Source of the DNA: Marinomonas polaris DSM 16579
GTDB lineage: Bacteria > Pseudomonadota > Gammaproteobacteria > Pseudomonadales > Marinomonadaceae
NCBI RefSeq assembly: GCF_900129155.1
Contig: NZ_FQVF01000002.1
Location: 372,001 to 436,000 of the forward strand
Direction of reading: 5' to 3'
DNA length: 64,000 bases
A model generated the notes under the pieces. The model searched no databases, was not told the origin of the DNA, and saw only the letters and a list, made by a program, of their open reading frames with translations. Shown one piece after another: positions 42,634-51,220 of this stretch. The translations under genes were made by a program, and so were the position numbers. Numbering within the stretch: the stretch's first letter is position 1; every line of letters begins with the position of its first letter.

Positions 42634-43233
42634 ATGAATTATTTTGCGCATCTTCACATTGCAGCGATTACGAATACTTCTTGGGTTGGTAATTTGCTTG
42701 GCGACTTTCCAGTTGACGCAAGTCATTTGGATGCAGATTTACTAGTAGGTTGGCGTTTGCACCAAAAAGTAGATGTCATGGTGGATCAGCATGAGGCAAG
42801 CGTATTGTTTCGTGGTATGGAGCGAAAAGGGCGTCGACGATTTGCTGGCATTATACAAGACATTGCCATGGACTATTGGTTAATACAGAACTGGACACTA
42901 TTTAGTCCTGTTTCGTTGGACATGTTTTGTGAGCAGGCTGTGGCTGGTTTAGTAAAAGATAAGCATCGCAGTCCAGAGCGTTTGAAAAACATGATTAGCT
43001 CATTGGAATATGAAAATTGGTTATCTAATTTGGGGACGCTAGATGGTGTGGATAGAGCGATACAATCTATTATGCGCCGTTGGAAGCATGGTGAACATTT
43101 GCAGGGTTTTGTTGATGATTTACCCAATGTGATTAATCAGGCCGAAGCGCCTTTTTTAGCCTTATATCCAGATTTATTAGACTACGTGAAACAAGAAATG
43201 AAAAAAGCCGAGGCCACACACAGCCTCGGCTAA
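42634..43233 (+). CDS. acpH: Acyl carrier protein phosphodiesterase
   Basis: Removes the 4'-phosphopantetheine group from holo-ACP, leaving apo-ACP. The 199-residue protein begins MNYFAHLHIAAIT, close to MNFLAHLHLA of E. coli AcpH. It carries the HD-type acidic/His pattern NLLGDFPVD, GWRLHQKVDVMVDQH, RFAGIIQDIAMDYWL and SLEYENWLSNLGTLDGVDRAI. ATG 42634 matches the family start; the in-frame GTG 6 bases earlier lies in the ribosome site. The last codons form one arm of a hairpin that looks like a terminator for the opposite strand. Monocistronic, divergent from the ABC importer. Confidence 0.9.
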   Translation: MNYFAHLHIAAITNTSWVGNLLGDFPVDASHLDADLLVGWRLHQKVDVMVDQHEASVLFRGMERKGRRRFAGIIQDIAMDYWLIQNWTLFSPVSLDMFCEQAVAGLVKDKHRSPERLKNMISSLEYENWLSNLGTLDGVDRAIQSIMRRWKHGEHLQGFVDDLPNVINQAEAPFLALYPDLLDYVKQEMKKAEATHSLG

Positions 43234-43334
43234 TGGACCTTTGCGCTATGCGTTTCATAGCAGGCCCGATCGAGAGAACAACCAAATAAACGAATTTAGC
43301 TCGGTGCAGATTCCTCGCCTTCGTTTATCTGGAA
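43200..43334 (-). ncRNA. Candidate small RNA, antisense to the 3' end of acpH
   Basis: Read on the minus strand, a TATACT box (43346-43341) is followed by three successive stable hairpins and a T6 run. Hairpin 1 pairs 43320-43328 with 43285-43294 (ATAAACGAA arms). Hairpin 2 is CATAGC/GCTATG (43256-43261, 43245-43250), extended by GGGCCT/AGGTCC (43267-43262, 43240-43235) with one G-U. Hairpin 3 is AGCCGAGGC/GCCTCGGCT (43231-43206) and runs straight into TTTTTT. No minus-strand gene is upstream that would need this terminator, so a free-standing RNA of about 135 nt is the simplest reading. No known RNA family is recognised, and no clear -35 is seen. Confidence 0.45.
43201..43231 (-). terminator. 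Minus-strand terminator overlapping the acpH stop
   Basis: A perfect 9-bp GC-rich stem (43206-43214 with 43223-43231) with an 8-base loop is followed on the minus strand by six T. On the plus strand the stem is followed by AATGG, so it does not look like a terminator for acpH itself. Confidence 0.7.
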
Positions 43335-43367
43335 TGGACGAGTATAGATATTTTCTGATTAGTCACC

Positions 43368-43397
43368 TTGACTTAGGTCAGATTAGATCACTTTAAT
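43368..43397 (+). promoter_or_regulatory. Predicted promoter for the YlqF-like GTPase gene, with a TGAC/GTCA palindrome
   Basis: TTGACT (43368-43373) and TTTAAT (43392-43397) are spaced by 18 bases. The -35 box is embedded in TGAC-TTAG-GTCA (43369-43380), a small palindrome that could bind a regulator affecting both this promoter and the divergent candidate RNA. The leader to the TTG start is about 110 bases. Confidence 0.4.
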
Positions 43398-43512
43398 AAA
43401 AGCTCTCAATAAACATACGAGAGTTAGGTGCACAGTATTTTATCTCTCTCTTGCGGTAACTTGTGGTAGAATCCGCCACCGAAAAAGACTTGGTTAGAAT
43501 AGGGGAGTTAGG

Positions 43513-44541
43513 TTGAGCGTTCAGTGGTATCCAGGGCACATGAATAAAGCGCGTCGAGAAATCGAAGAAGTCATGACGCAAGTAGATATCGTTATCGAGG
43601 TATTGGATGCCCGTATCCCCGATTCCAGCCAGAACCCCATGCTTAATACCTTGCGTGGAGAAGTACCTGTGCTTCGTCTTTTGAATAAAAAAGACTTAGC
43701 TGACAAAGCTAGACTAGACTTATGGTTAGAGCATTGGCGTGGTAACGAGTCTATTTTAGCTCACCCTTTTTCTACGTTAGACAAAGCGGATGTTGCCAAA
43801 ATAAGCCAATGGGTGGGACAGATGGTTCCTCATCGAGGTAGCGCTGAAAAACCGATTAGAGCCATGATTGCGGGTATTCCTAACGTTGGGAAGTCCAGCT
43901 TAATGAATGCGTTGTTGGGTCGTCGAGTGGCAAAAGTCGGTGATGAGCCTGCTGTTACTAAGTCACAGCAAAAATTGAAAGTAACAAATGGCTTTCAGAT
44001 ATTAGACACCCCTGGCATTTTGTGGCCGAAAATTGAAAACCCTGATGCCAGTTATCGCTTGGCTGTTACGGGTGCCGTTCGTGCTACTGCTATTGATTAT
44101 GAAGATGTTGCCTTGGTGGGTTTGAAGTTTTTTATCGCCGATTATTTGGAATCGCTTACAACTCGTTACAAATTGAAAGAACTTTCGCCAGATCCTTATG
44201 AAGTGCTAAAAGTGATTGGTTCTAAGCGAGGTGCATTGCGAGCGGGCGGTAAGGTCGACATGCATAAAGCGGCAGAAGTATTTTTAAATGATGTAAGAAC
44301 TGGTGCAATTGGGCCTTACGTCATGGAAACGCCAGACATGATTGCCCATGAAGAGCATTTGGTTGAAGAGGCAAAAGCGAAAAAAGAAGCAGAAAGACAA
44401 GCTCGATTGGCAGCCGCTGTTCCGCAACGCCAGCAAGCAATTAACCGTGCTTATCGTAATGCTCAAGCGACAGAACAAGTAGAATCAACAGAACAAGCTC
44501 AAACTATTCAGCAAGATGAGAACACAGATGACAAGCAGTGA
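43513..44541 (+). CDS. ylqF: Ribosome biogenesis GTPase, YlqF/RbgA family
   Basis: A 342-residue circularly permuted GTPase: the G4 motif NKKD (58-61) comes before G1 GIPNVGKSS (121-129) and G3 DTPG (165-168). The N-terminus SVQWYPGHMNKARREI is the YlqF hallmark, and the C-terminal helical domain (about 200-285) has DPYEVLKVIGSKRGALRAGG. RbgA in Bacillus acts late in 50S assembly. The C-terminal 60 residues are a Gln/Glu-rich tail without evident fold. Translation starts at a TTG with GGGGAG and AGG upstream. The stop overlaps the frame of the next gene, suggesting an operon with the YacL-like gene. Confidence 0.92.
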   Translation: MSVQWYPGHMNKARREIEEVMTQVDIVIEVLDARIPDSSQNPMLNTLRGEVPVLRLLNKKDLADKARLDLWLEHWRGNESILAHPFSTLDKADVAKISQWVGQMVPHRGSAEKPIRAMIAGIPNVGKSSLMNALLGRRVAKVGDEPAVTKSQQKLKVTNGFQILDTPGILWPKIENPDASYRLAVTGAVRATAIDYEDVALVGLKFFIADYLESLTTRYKLKELSPDPYEVLKVIGSKRGALRAGGKVDMHKAAEVFLNDVRTGAIGPYVMETPDMIAHEEHLVEEAKAKKEAERQARLAAAVPQRQQAINRAYRNAQATEQVESTEQAQTIQQDENTDDKQ

Positions 44542-44552
44542 GGTTCACGGTC

Positions 44553-44933
44553 ATGGATTATGAAATTGCCTTTGATCAGGACGAAAATGTTTATCGCATT
44601 TATACAGGGTACGAGTTTGCTGCAATTGGCGAATGGGTCTCTGAATACGTGCGGGATTTGGAAAGTATTCAGCGAGTACTAATGGCGGCTCGTTTGGCAG
44701 AAACTGAGAAAGAAACCACGGAGTTCAAACATGGTCCTTTTGATGTTGTTTTGAGCGAAGAGGGCGTGTCTGTATCTCGACAAGTAGATCTCGACTCAGC
44801 AGAAGAAGAAATAAAAGCGATGTTTGATACTCAGGAAAGCTTTTATCAGACCTCGACAGATGGTATTCAAGCAGAATGTGGCTTAGAAGATCTAATTAAT
44901 ATGATCGAAAATTGGCACGAAGTGTTGCTGTGA
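44553..44933 (+). CDS. UPF0231 (YacL-like) family protein
   Basis: A 126-residue acidic cytoplasmic protein. The start MDYEIAFDQDENVYRIYTGYEFAAIGEWVSEYV and the C-terminal ECGLEDLINMIENWHEVL resemble E. coli YacL (MDYEF..., GVEDFLQ...). Function is unknown. The ATG at 44553 fits the family start, although the frame opens earlier at 44538 within the end of the GTPase gene. It follows the GTPase gene by 11 bases, so co-transcription is likely. Confidence 0.75.
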   Translation: MDYEIAFDQDENVYRIYTGYEFAAIGEWVSEYVRDLESIQRVLMAARLAETEKETTEFKHGPFDVVLSEEGVSVSRQVDLDSAEEEIKAMFDTQESFYQTSTDGIQAECGLEDLINMIENWHEVLL

Positions 44934-45020
44934 TTCTAACGTGTTATGATGGTTGTTCCTTGCGCTGGCTGGGTTTAAACTAGCGCTTGTTTATTTTTTA
45001 CGTTTTTTTAGGGAGCCGAT

Positions 45021-45620
45021 ATGCTCATCGAATTGGAAAAAGCCCGCACTCGAAATAATGTTGTTCGCATTTTTCGTGAAGAATTGGATGGACCAGATGG
45101 CTGGACTGACGGTTTTGTTGTGGATGCCAACGAAGAAATGGTTTTGCTCCAATTGGTGGATGATAGTGTTCGTCTTAATGGTTATCAAATTCTCTTTTTA
45201 GAGGACATTAGTGACTTCGCTCATCCGGCTCCCTTTAATGATTTCCAGAAAAAAGTACTAGCGCTTCGTGGTGAAGAAGTTGTTGACCCTGAAGTGGTGC
45301 TTGACGATTTAGCTGTATTGTTAATTGATATAAGTGAAGAGTTCGGTTTGGTCACACTTCATCGTGAAGAGATTGAACCGGATAGCTGTGAAATCGGTCG
45401 TGTTGTTCGTGCTGACGCCGTTACTTATGAGTTAGAAGAAATTGGTTCAGATGCGCGTTGGTTTGATGATACGTTCGAATATGATTTGTATGATATTACC
45501 CGTATTGAGTTTGGTGGCGCTTATGAAGATGCTTTGCTACTAGCAAATGATGACATGGGTGATGATGCTTATGAGTTGTCTGATGATTATCCGGATGATG
45601 GGGTTGTAGACGACGAATAA
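45021..45620 (+). CDS. Acidic protein of unknown function
   Basis: A 199-residue, strongly acidic soluble protein. I do not recognise a family. The N-terminal half has MLIELEKARTRNNVVRIFRE and WTDGFVVDANEEMVLLQLVDDSVRLNGYQILFLEDI, which looks like a small beta-barrel (a strand repeat around DGFVVDxN). The second half repeats a similar pattern (CEIGRVVRADAVTYELEEIGSDARWF, YDLYDITRIEFGG), so there may be two related barrel domains. The tail is Asp-rich (DDMGDDAYELSDDYPDDG). A strong AGGGAG site precedes the ATG and a clear terminator follows, so it is a genuine, well-expressed gene. Confidence 0.75.
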   Translation: MLIELEKARTRNNVVRIFREELDGPDGWTDGFVVDANEEMVLLQLVDDSVRLNGYQILFLEDISDFAHPAPFNDFQKKVLALRGEEVVDPEVVLDDLAVLLIDISEEFGLVTLHREEIEPDSCEIGRVVRADAVTYELEEIGSDARWFDDTFEYDLYDITRIEFGGAYEDALLLANDDMGDDAYELSDDYPDDGVVDDE

Positions 45621-45656
45621 TAGTGAATTGAGCCTTAGCTTTTTTTACGCTTTAAT

Positions 45657-45684
45657 AAAAAAACGCCTTATTGGGCGTTTTTTT
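45657..45684 (+). terminator. Rho-independent terminator
   Basis: ACGCC/GGCGT with a 6-base loop, flanked by A7 and T7 (45657-45684). It follows the acidic unknown gene by about 40 bases. Confidence 0.85.
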
Positions 45685-45831
45685 ATTTATATTAATGCCT
45701 TTATGAAATTATTTATTTTGTAAAGGTAGAATTGTTTTATTAAGTCTGCTTCTGTCTGGCAGTGATCTTGCAGAATTATAAGCATAAAGTGCTTTGCGAA
45801 TAAGATGAAATGGAAAATGAGGAACCTTTTT

Positions 45832-48201
45832 ATGTCTCGGTGGCTGACCCTTTTTTGTTCGCTATTGCTGATTTCTGGCTGCGCGGCTTATGCGACACAT
45901 CAATTTGATAACGTTTTTGGGACGCAAGATCCAGCGAATCGTGTTAGTGACGTTAGTGATGAAGATAGTGCGTTTTATAATGAGCAAGTAAGACCTATTT
46001 TAGACAGTCGCTGTGTTTCTTGTCACGCTTGTTATGATGCGCCTTGTCAATTGAAGTTTACCGCTTCTGATGGTATTGAGCGAGGAGGATCAAAAGAGCT
46101 TGTTTATGATGGTACTCGTCTTTTAGCTTCTTCCCCAACACGTTTGTTTATTGATGCTAAAAGCACTGATGAATGGCGATCGAAAGGCTTTCATCCCGTT
46201 TTAAATGAGCGAGAGCAGTCACCTTCGGCTAATCTGCAGGGCAGTTTATTGTACCGAGCGATTGCGCTGCGTAAAACGCAAGGTGATTTCACTCAGCCTG
46301 TTTTACCGGACAGCTATGATTTCTCACTTGCTCGAGATCAACAGTGCGTTAGCATTGAAGAGTATCAGCAATTTGAGCAGGATTATCCTAATTGGGGTAT
46401 GCCTTATGGTCTTCCTGCCCTTAGTGCCGATGAGTATGATGTATTGACGCGTTGGTTGGCGAAAGGTGGCAAGATGCCAGAAGCTAAGCCTTTACCTGTT
46501 AAGCTACAGCAGCAAGTGGCTTTGTGGGAATCGCGATTAAATGGAGATGACCTAAAAGGGCAGTTGGTTTCTCGTTATATCTACGAACACCTTTATTTAT
46601 ATAGTCTTTACTTGGGTGATAGAGAGTTTGATGACGGTAAAGAGATTCGCTTCCAGTTAGTTCGCTCTAAAACGCCGCCAGGTGAGCCTATTGATCGTAT
46701 TGCTACGCGTCGCCCTTATGACCCACCAGGTGTAGATCGTGTTTATTATCGACTCTGGGCTGACCCTGAAGTCAAAGTTCAAAAAAATCATATTCCTATG
46801 CAGTTGAATGAAGCGAGATATGCTCGCTGGCAGTCTTATTTTTATACTGATGATTATGAAGTAACGAGAGATCCTGGATATGCTCCTGAGGTCGCAACGA
46901 ATCCTTTTAAGGCATTCCGTGAGATACCAGCTCACGGGCGTTACCGTTTCTTACTAGACCATTCGCAAAAAACGATTATGTCATTTATTAAAGGTCCGGT
47001 TTGTCGTGGACAGGTTGCTGTTAATGTGATTAATGAGCAATTTTGGGTGTACTTTATTGATCCAGAATTAATTTATAACAAAGGCTCAGCTGATTACTTA
47101 GAGGATCAAGCTCAGAATTTGGATTTACCTGCTATAGGGTCTAGTAATACTTTATCACCGGCCTCTTGGGTTACCTTTTCTGATCAGCAAAAGTCATATT
47201 TGTCGGCGAAAGCGGCGTTAATTGAAAAAGAAGTTGGAGTTGGTGGCAAGGTTCCTTTGGATTTAAGTTTAATTTGGGATGGTGATGGCAATAATGATAA
47301 TGCTGCGTTAACTATTTTTCGCCATTTTGATAATGCGTCGGTAGTGAAGGGGATGGTGGGGCAACATCCCAAAACTGCTTGGGTGATTGATTATCCATTA
47401 TTGGAGCGTATTCATTATTTACTGGTGGCAGGGTTTGATGTGTACGGTAATGTTGGCCATCAGCTGGTAACCCGTTTATACATGGACTTTTTAAGAATGG
47501 AAGGGGAGATGAATTTTTTGCTTTTACTCCCTAAAGAAGATCGAGAGACAGTCCGAAAGTATTGGTATCGAGATGCGAATCAAACAATTAAAGATTATAT
47601 TTTTAGTGACTATATAAAAGTTAATCGTCAAACCCAGATTGATTATGTGACGGATGATCATCAGTCTGAGTTATATGAAAAACTTCGAGAGAAGTTAACT
47701 GCTGTACTAGATCATGGCTATGATTTGGAGCAAAGCAAGTTAACTGCTAAGCAGCGTAAGGCCTTGTATAAGCTTCAAGCGGTGCGCGGAGGCGGGTTGG
47801 TTTATTTGCCGAATGTTGCAACCATATTAGTGACTCAGCAAGGTGTGCCGCTGGAAGTCATTAGTTTGATTCATAATAAAGCCCACGCAAATATTTCCAG
47901 TTTATTGGATGAAGAAGCTGCGCGTTTGCCAGACGAAGATGGTGTGACTTTGGTGAAGGGGGTCTTGGGTGATTACCCTAATGTGCTGATGCAGGTCGAA
48001 GAAAGTGAGTTGATAGATTGGGCCGATCAAGTCGGGAGTCTTAAGACAAAAGAAGATTATTCGGCTCTTTTAGATAGCTTTGGGATACGAAGAACTCACC
48101 CTAATTTTTGGTTTGTTAGCGATGCGATTGGAAACCTAAATAAGCTGGATCGCCCAAGAGAAAGTGGGATTCTTGATTATAATCGTTTAGAGAATAGATA
48201 G
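45832..48201 (+). CDS. cti: Fatty acid cis/trans isomerase
   Basis: Periplasmic haem protein that turns cis unsaturated membrane fatty acids into trans forms, stiffening the membrane under solvent, heat or osmotic stress. The 789-residue protein starts with a lipoprotein-type signal (LLLISGC, Cys17), so it may be membrane-anchored. Haem-binding CVSCH (61-65) continues as ACYDAPCQL, the Cti signature. Later conserved stretches are DRVYYRLWADPEV, YRFLLDHSQKTIMSFIKGPVC, GPVCRGQVAVNVI and HYLLVAGFDVYGN. ATG 45832 is used (AGGAA 7 bases upstream, clean signal peptide); ATGs at 45805 and 45817 are alternatives. Typical of Pseudomonas, Vibrio and marine Gammaproteobacteria. Confidence 0.93.
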   Translation: MSRWLTLFCSLLLISGCAAYATHQFDNVFGTQDPANRVSDVSDEDSAFYNEQVRPILDSRCVSCHACYDAPCQLKFTASDGIERGGSKELVYDGTRLLASSPTRLFIDAKSTDEWRSKGFHPVLNEREQSPSANLQGSLLYRAIALRKTQGDFTQPVLPDSYDFSLARDQQCVSIEEYQQFEQDYPNWGMPYGLPALSADEYDVLTRWLAKGGKMPEAKPLPVKLQQQVALWESRLNGDDLKGQLVSRYIYEHLYLYSLYLGDREFDDGKEIRFQLVRSKTPPGEPIDRIATRRPYDPPGVDRVYYRLWADPEVKVQKNHIPMQLNEARYARWQSYFYTDDYEVTRDPGYAPEVATNPFKAFREIPAHGRYRFLLDHSQKTIMSFIKGPVCRGQVAVNVINEQFWVYFIDPELIYNKGSADYLEDQAQNLDLPAIGSSNTLSPASWVTFSDQQKSYLSAKAALIEKEVGVGGKVPLDLSLIWDGDGNNDNAALTIFRHFDNASVVKGMVGQHPKTAWVIDYPLLERIHYLLVAGFDVYGNVGHQLVTRLYMDFLRMEGEMNFLLLLPKEDRETVRKYWYRDANQTIKDYIFSDYIKVNRQTQIDYVTDDHQSELYEKLREKLTAVLDHGYDLEQSKLTAKQRKALYKLQAVRGGGLVYLPNVATILVTQQGVPLEVISLIHNKAHANISSLLDEEAARLPDEDGVTLVKGVLGDYPNVLMQVEESELIDWADQVGSLKTKEDYSALLDSFGIRRTHPNFWFVSDAIGNLNKLDRPRESGILDYNRLENR

Positions 48202-48210
48202 CAGCTTTGT

Positions 48211-48246
48211 AAATGGATAGTGGTTTTGGAAATGGATAGTGGTTTT
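48211..48246. repeat. Two 17-bp direct repeats after cti
   Basis: AAATGGATAGTGGTTTT occurs at 48211-48227 and again, exactly, at 48230-48246. The second copy runs into the neighbouring palindrome. Probably a small duplication; no function evident. Confidence 0.7.
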
Positions 48247-48272
48247 AGCACGAGTATTATACTCGTGCTAAA
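48244..48272. repeat. Near-perfect 29-bp palindrome between cti and the luciferase-like gene
   Basis: TTTAGCACGAGTAT (48244-48257) and its exact complement (48259-48272) flank a single central base. It would form a very stable stem in RNA, but no T tract follows on either strand. It may act as a 3' stabiliser or weak terminator for cti, or as an operator for the gene 130 bases downstream. Confidence 0.6.
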
Positions 48273-48403
48273 TAGTACAAAGGTATCAATAAGCTAATTA
48301 CCTTTATAAATGACATGATGGACGCTTCTGCATTTAGTGCATGATTGAGTGCTTGTAACTGGCGTCGATGAGTCTTAAATAGAGGGTATATTAGTTTTAT
48401 TGG

Positions 48404-49396
48404 ATGAATGTTATGGTTCCACTTTCGATACTTGATCTTGCTCCTATTGCTGAAGGCTGTTCGGTTGCGGACTCATTGGCGATGAGTCGTCGAATGGTTG
48501 TTGCAGCAGAAGAGCTTAATTACGCGCGTTTTTGGTTGGCAGAACATCATGGGATGGCTGGAGTTGCGAGTTCTGCAACTTCTGTTGTGTTATCTCATCT
48601 TGGTGCTGCTACATCCAAAATTCGGATTGGTTCTGGTGGTGTAATGCTACCGAATCATTCACCTTTAGTTATCGCTGAGCAGTTTGGTACTTTAGCAGAA
48701 CTCTATCCTGGTCGTATTGACTTGGGGTTAGGTAGAGCGCCAGGGACCGATATGCAAACGGCAAGGGCATTACGACGTAATATGGATGCTTCTGTGGATA
48801 GTTACCCGGATGATATCTTAGAGTTGCAGCGTCTGCTTGGTGGTGGTAATCAGGGTGTTATGGCTGTTCCTGGTCGCAATACTAATATTCCTTTATGGAT
48901 GTTGGGGTCTAGTTTATATAGCTCTCAAGTTGCAGCTGAATTTGGTTTGCCATATTCCTTTGCCTCTCATTTTGCTCCTGATCAATTAATTCAAGCGCTT
49001 ACTGTTTATCGTCGTAATTTCAAAGCCTCGGAACAACTCTCCAAACCACACACAATGGCTGGTGTAATGGCTGTTGTTGCTGATACAGATGAAGAGGCGA
49101 AATATTTATTTACCTCTGCTCAGCAACAATTTGTGAATTTACGTCGTAGTCGCAATCTTCCTTTTGCGAGGCCTGTTGATAGTATGGATGGGATCTGGTC
49201 TCCGAGCGAGAAGCACATGGTTGAGCATATGTTGCAATATGCTGTCGTGGGTTCAAAAGAGTCTGTTGCCTTTCAATTATCTAGCTTTATTGATTTGACA
49301 AAAGTGGATGAGTTGATTATTTCTATGCCTATCCATGATTCTGAAGCAAGGCTGAAGTCATTGCGTTTGATGGCTGAGGTAAGAGATAGCCTGTAA
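48404..49396 (+). CDS. Luciferase-like (LLM class) flavin-dependent oxidoreductase
   Basis: A 330-residue single-domain TIM-barrel flavoprotein of the bacterial luciferase-like family. [13 protein letters not shown] at the N-terminus, [67 protein letters not shown] and PLWMLGSS match the YhbW-like branch. The physiological substrate of that branch is unknown. ATG 48404 is given; ATG 48413, with GGATGA 5 bases upstream, may be the true start. It is alone, with a strong terminator after it. Confidence 0.9.
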   Translation: MNVMVPLSILDLAPIAEGCSVADSLAMSRRMVVAAEELNYARFWLAEHHGMAGVASSATSVVLSHLGAATSKIRIGSGGVMLPNHSPLVIAEQFGTLAELYPGRIDLGLGRAPGTDMQTARALRRNMDASVDSYPDDILELQRLLGGGNQGVMAVPGRNTNIPLWMLGSSLYSSQVAAEFGLPYSFASHFAPDQLIQALTVYRRNFKASEQLSKPHTMAGVMAVVADTDEEAKYLFTSAQQQFVNLRRSRNLPFARPVDSMDGIWSPSEKHMVEHMLQYAVVGSKESVAFQLSSFIDLTKVDELIISMPIHDSEARLKSLRLMAEVRDSL

Positions 49397-49444
49397 TCAG
49401 AAAATGTTATCTTCTTAAAAAAGAGCTACTGATAGTTTGAAGTG

Positions 49445-49485
49445 ACCCCCAATAGTTGGACTGCCAATATTGGGGGTTCTTTTTT
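49445..49485 (+). terminator. Rho-independent terminator, probably bidirectional
   Basis: ACCCCCAATA (49445-49454) pairs exactly with TATTGGGGGT (49468-49477) and a T-rich run follows. It sits between the convergent luciferase-like gene and the acyltransferase gene. Confidence 0.85.
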
Positions 49486-50410
49486 ATTTATCGTAAGGTG
49501 AAGGGTCACCATGTATTGGTTGCGTTTTAAATCGACGATGCGTCCAATAATATTGTTCTTTTTTAGGCTCTATAACCTTTTCCATTAATTCATTAATTCT
49601 AGTCGCATTTTCAACATCATCTTGGCTTGGATAGTTTTCGACTTCTGTTAATTTTAGGAGGTAGCCGTTTTTTGTTCTGCCATAGTCGTAAAGCACAACT
49701 GGCGCATTGGTCATATTTGCGATGCGTCCAATGTGAGCAATAGTTGCGCATTGGTGGCCGTAAAAAGGAGCGAAGACAGAGTTTTTCCGTCCATAATCTT
49801 GATCGACAGCGTACCAGACAGCTTTGTTTTGCTTTAGCGATTTCAAAACTTCTCGCATATTGGTGCGTTCGATGGTTTTGGAGAAAATCGCTTTACGTTG
49901 ACGCTCCATTACCCAGTTCATCACCGGGTTGGTTTGTAATTTATAAATGGGATGAGCATCTATAAAGCGCGGCATTTGGCTTCCGCAAAAGTCGAGGGAG
50001 GAGAAATGGCCACTAATAAGGATGCAGCCTCGCCCTTTAGCTAATACTTTATCAACTATATCTTGTCCTTCAAAAGTGATTCGTGACTGAAACTTTTTCT
50101 GGCTTTGAAACCAAGAAGAAAATGTTTCAATTGTGCCTTTTCCCATGCTTTCAAAGTGTGCCTTTGTGAGGTTCTTTCGTTCAGTATCACTCATTTCTGG
50201 GTAACAAATTTTTAAGTTTACATCGCATATATGTCGACGTCTTTTGGCAATAGCGTGTAGTGTACGGCCAAGATACTTGCCTAGAACTTGTTGTAACGAC
50301 CAAGGTAAAAAACTTAACACATAGGCGATTCCCATAGCGAACCAGCTTAGCCAATGTTTCGGTCCCATAAATTTGAAGATACTTTTATTTAATGTACTTT
50401 GTTTAGCCAT
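49484..50410 (-). CDS. Lipid A biosynthesis acyltransferase, LpxL/HtrB-like
   Basis: A 308-residue inner membrane enzyme of the LpxL/LpxM family. It adds a secondary acyl chain to Kdo2-lipid A, or a related lysophospholipid. One N-terminal membrane helix (about 20-38) precedes the acyltransferase domain. The catalytic HX4D motif is His135 to Asp140 (GHFSSLD), followed by IYKLQTNPVMNWVMERQR and AVWYAVDQDYGRKNSVFAPFYG, a conserved block. The ATG at 50410 has GGAGGG upstream and overlaps the last codons of the Kdo kinase gene by 8 bases, so it is coupled to it. That neighbour supports lipid A as the substrate. Confidence 0.88.
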   Translation of the reverse strand: MAKQSTLNKSIFKFMGPKHWLSWFAMGIAYVLSFLPWSLQQVLGKYLGRTLHAIAKRRRHICDVNLKICYPEMSDTERKNLTKAHFESMGKGTIETFSSWFQSQKKFQSRITFEGQDIVDKVLAKGRGCILISGHFSSLDFCGSQMPRFIDAHPIYKLQTNPVMNWVMERQRKAIFSKTIERTNMREVLKSLKQNKAVWYAVDQDYGRKNSVFAPFYGHQCATIAHIGRIANMTNAPVVLYDYGRTKNGYLLKLTEVENYPSQDDVENATRINELMEKVIEPKKEQYYWTHRRFKTQPIHGDPSPYDK

Positions 50411-51113
50411 GGTAACCCTCCAAAAAAGCCTGCCACTGCTCTTCAGATACATGAAAGTTTGAATATTTATTGGACTCTTTAGTTATCGAGCGTTTAAGGC
50501 GGTCAATGTTAGACCGCATCCAGTCTTGGTGAGGCTCTTTTTGTTCGCATTTGTCAAAATCAATGACCCAAACTTTGTGCTGATTATCTATCATAATGTT
50601 ATGGCAATTTAGGTCGGAGTGATAAATGCCGTTGTTATGAAAACGTTTTATTACAGTGCCTATTTCATTCCAGTCAATCTCAGGTGATCGATGACTTTTG
50701 ATAATATCAAATAAATCCTGTGCGTCTTTGATTGTCTCGGTCAATAGTTCAGCTTGATAGAAACCGTATTTAACCGTGAGAGCGCCGCCAATAGGTCGGG
50801 GGACAGGAAGAGATAGATTATTCATTTTTTCTAGTAAGCTAAGTTCAAGCCAAGGGCGTGTTTTTTCTAATCCAGTGAATAGAAATCGGCTTTTATTAAA
50901 TTTTGCGATAAGTCCACCTCGACGATAACGTCGAATGACAAACTGTCCAAATTGACTATTGATAAACCAGACAGCACCACGGCCATTTCCGGTGCCGTGC
51001 AATGCTTGTTGTGACTGCCAGAATTCTGGGTCAAACCAAGCTGCTGATAGCGGTAATGTTTGGTCGCTTTTTAATAGTGTCGTATCAGGTGATATGTTGA
51101 TGGTTTGTGGCAT
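50403..51113 (-). CDS. kdkA: 3-deoxy-D-manno-octulosonic acid (Kdo) kinase
   Basis: Phosphorylates Kdo in the inner core of lipopolysaccharide. The 236-residue protein has a kinase-like fold. GRGAVWFINSQFGQFVIRRYRRGG is the nucleotide loop region with the KdkA-specific RRYRRGG. The catalytic loop is HSDLNCHNI (His165, Asp167, Asn172) and the metal Asp is in VIDFDKC (185-187). SxxxxLNCHN and DFDKC distinguish KdkA from protein kinases. ATG 51113 is chosen; the longer open frame to 51290 would overlap the divergent GT9 gene. It precedes the acyltransferase gene with overlap, forming a lipid A/core operon. Confidence 0.88.
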   Translation of the reverse strand: MPQTINISPDTTLLKSDQTLPLSAAWFDPEFWQSQQALHGTGNGRGAVWFINSQFGQFVIRRYRRGGLIAKFNKSRFLFTGLEKTRPWLELSLLEKMNNLSLPVPRPIGGALTVKYGFYQAELLTETIKDAQDLFDIIKSHRSPEIDWNEIGTVIKRFHNNGIYHSDLNCHNIMIDNQHKVWVIDFDKCEQKEPHQDWMRSNIDRLKRSITKESNKYSNFHVSEEQWQAFLEGYHG

Positions 51114-51220
51114 GTTACTCGCTTTATCAAGGTGTTCTTTGTAATGTCTACAAATTTGGACACATTCAAGGGTGTCTATTCTATAATACTTGCTGAGTTT
51201 AAGCAGCCCTAGAGGAAGAC

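Noticed and set aside
43201-43231. Terminator for acpH on the plus strand
   Set aside because: No T tract follows the stem on the plus strand; the T6 run is on the minus strand.
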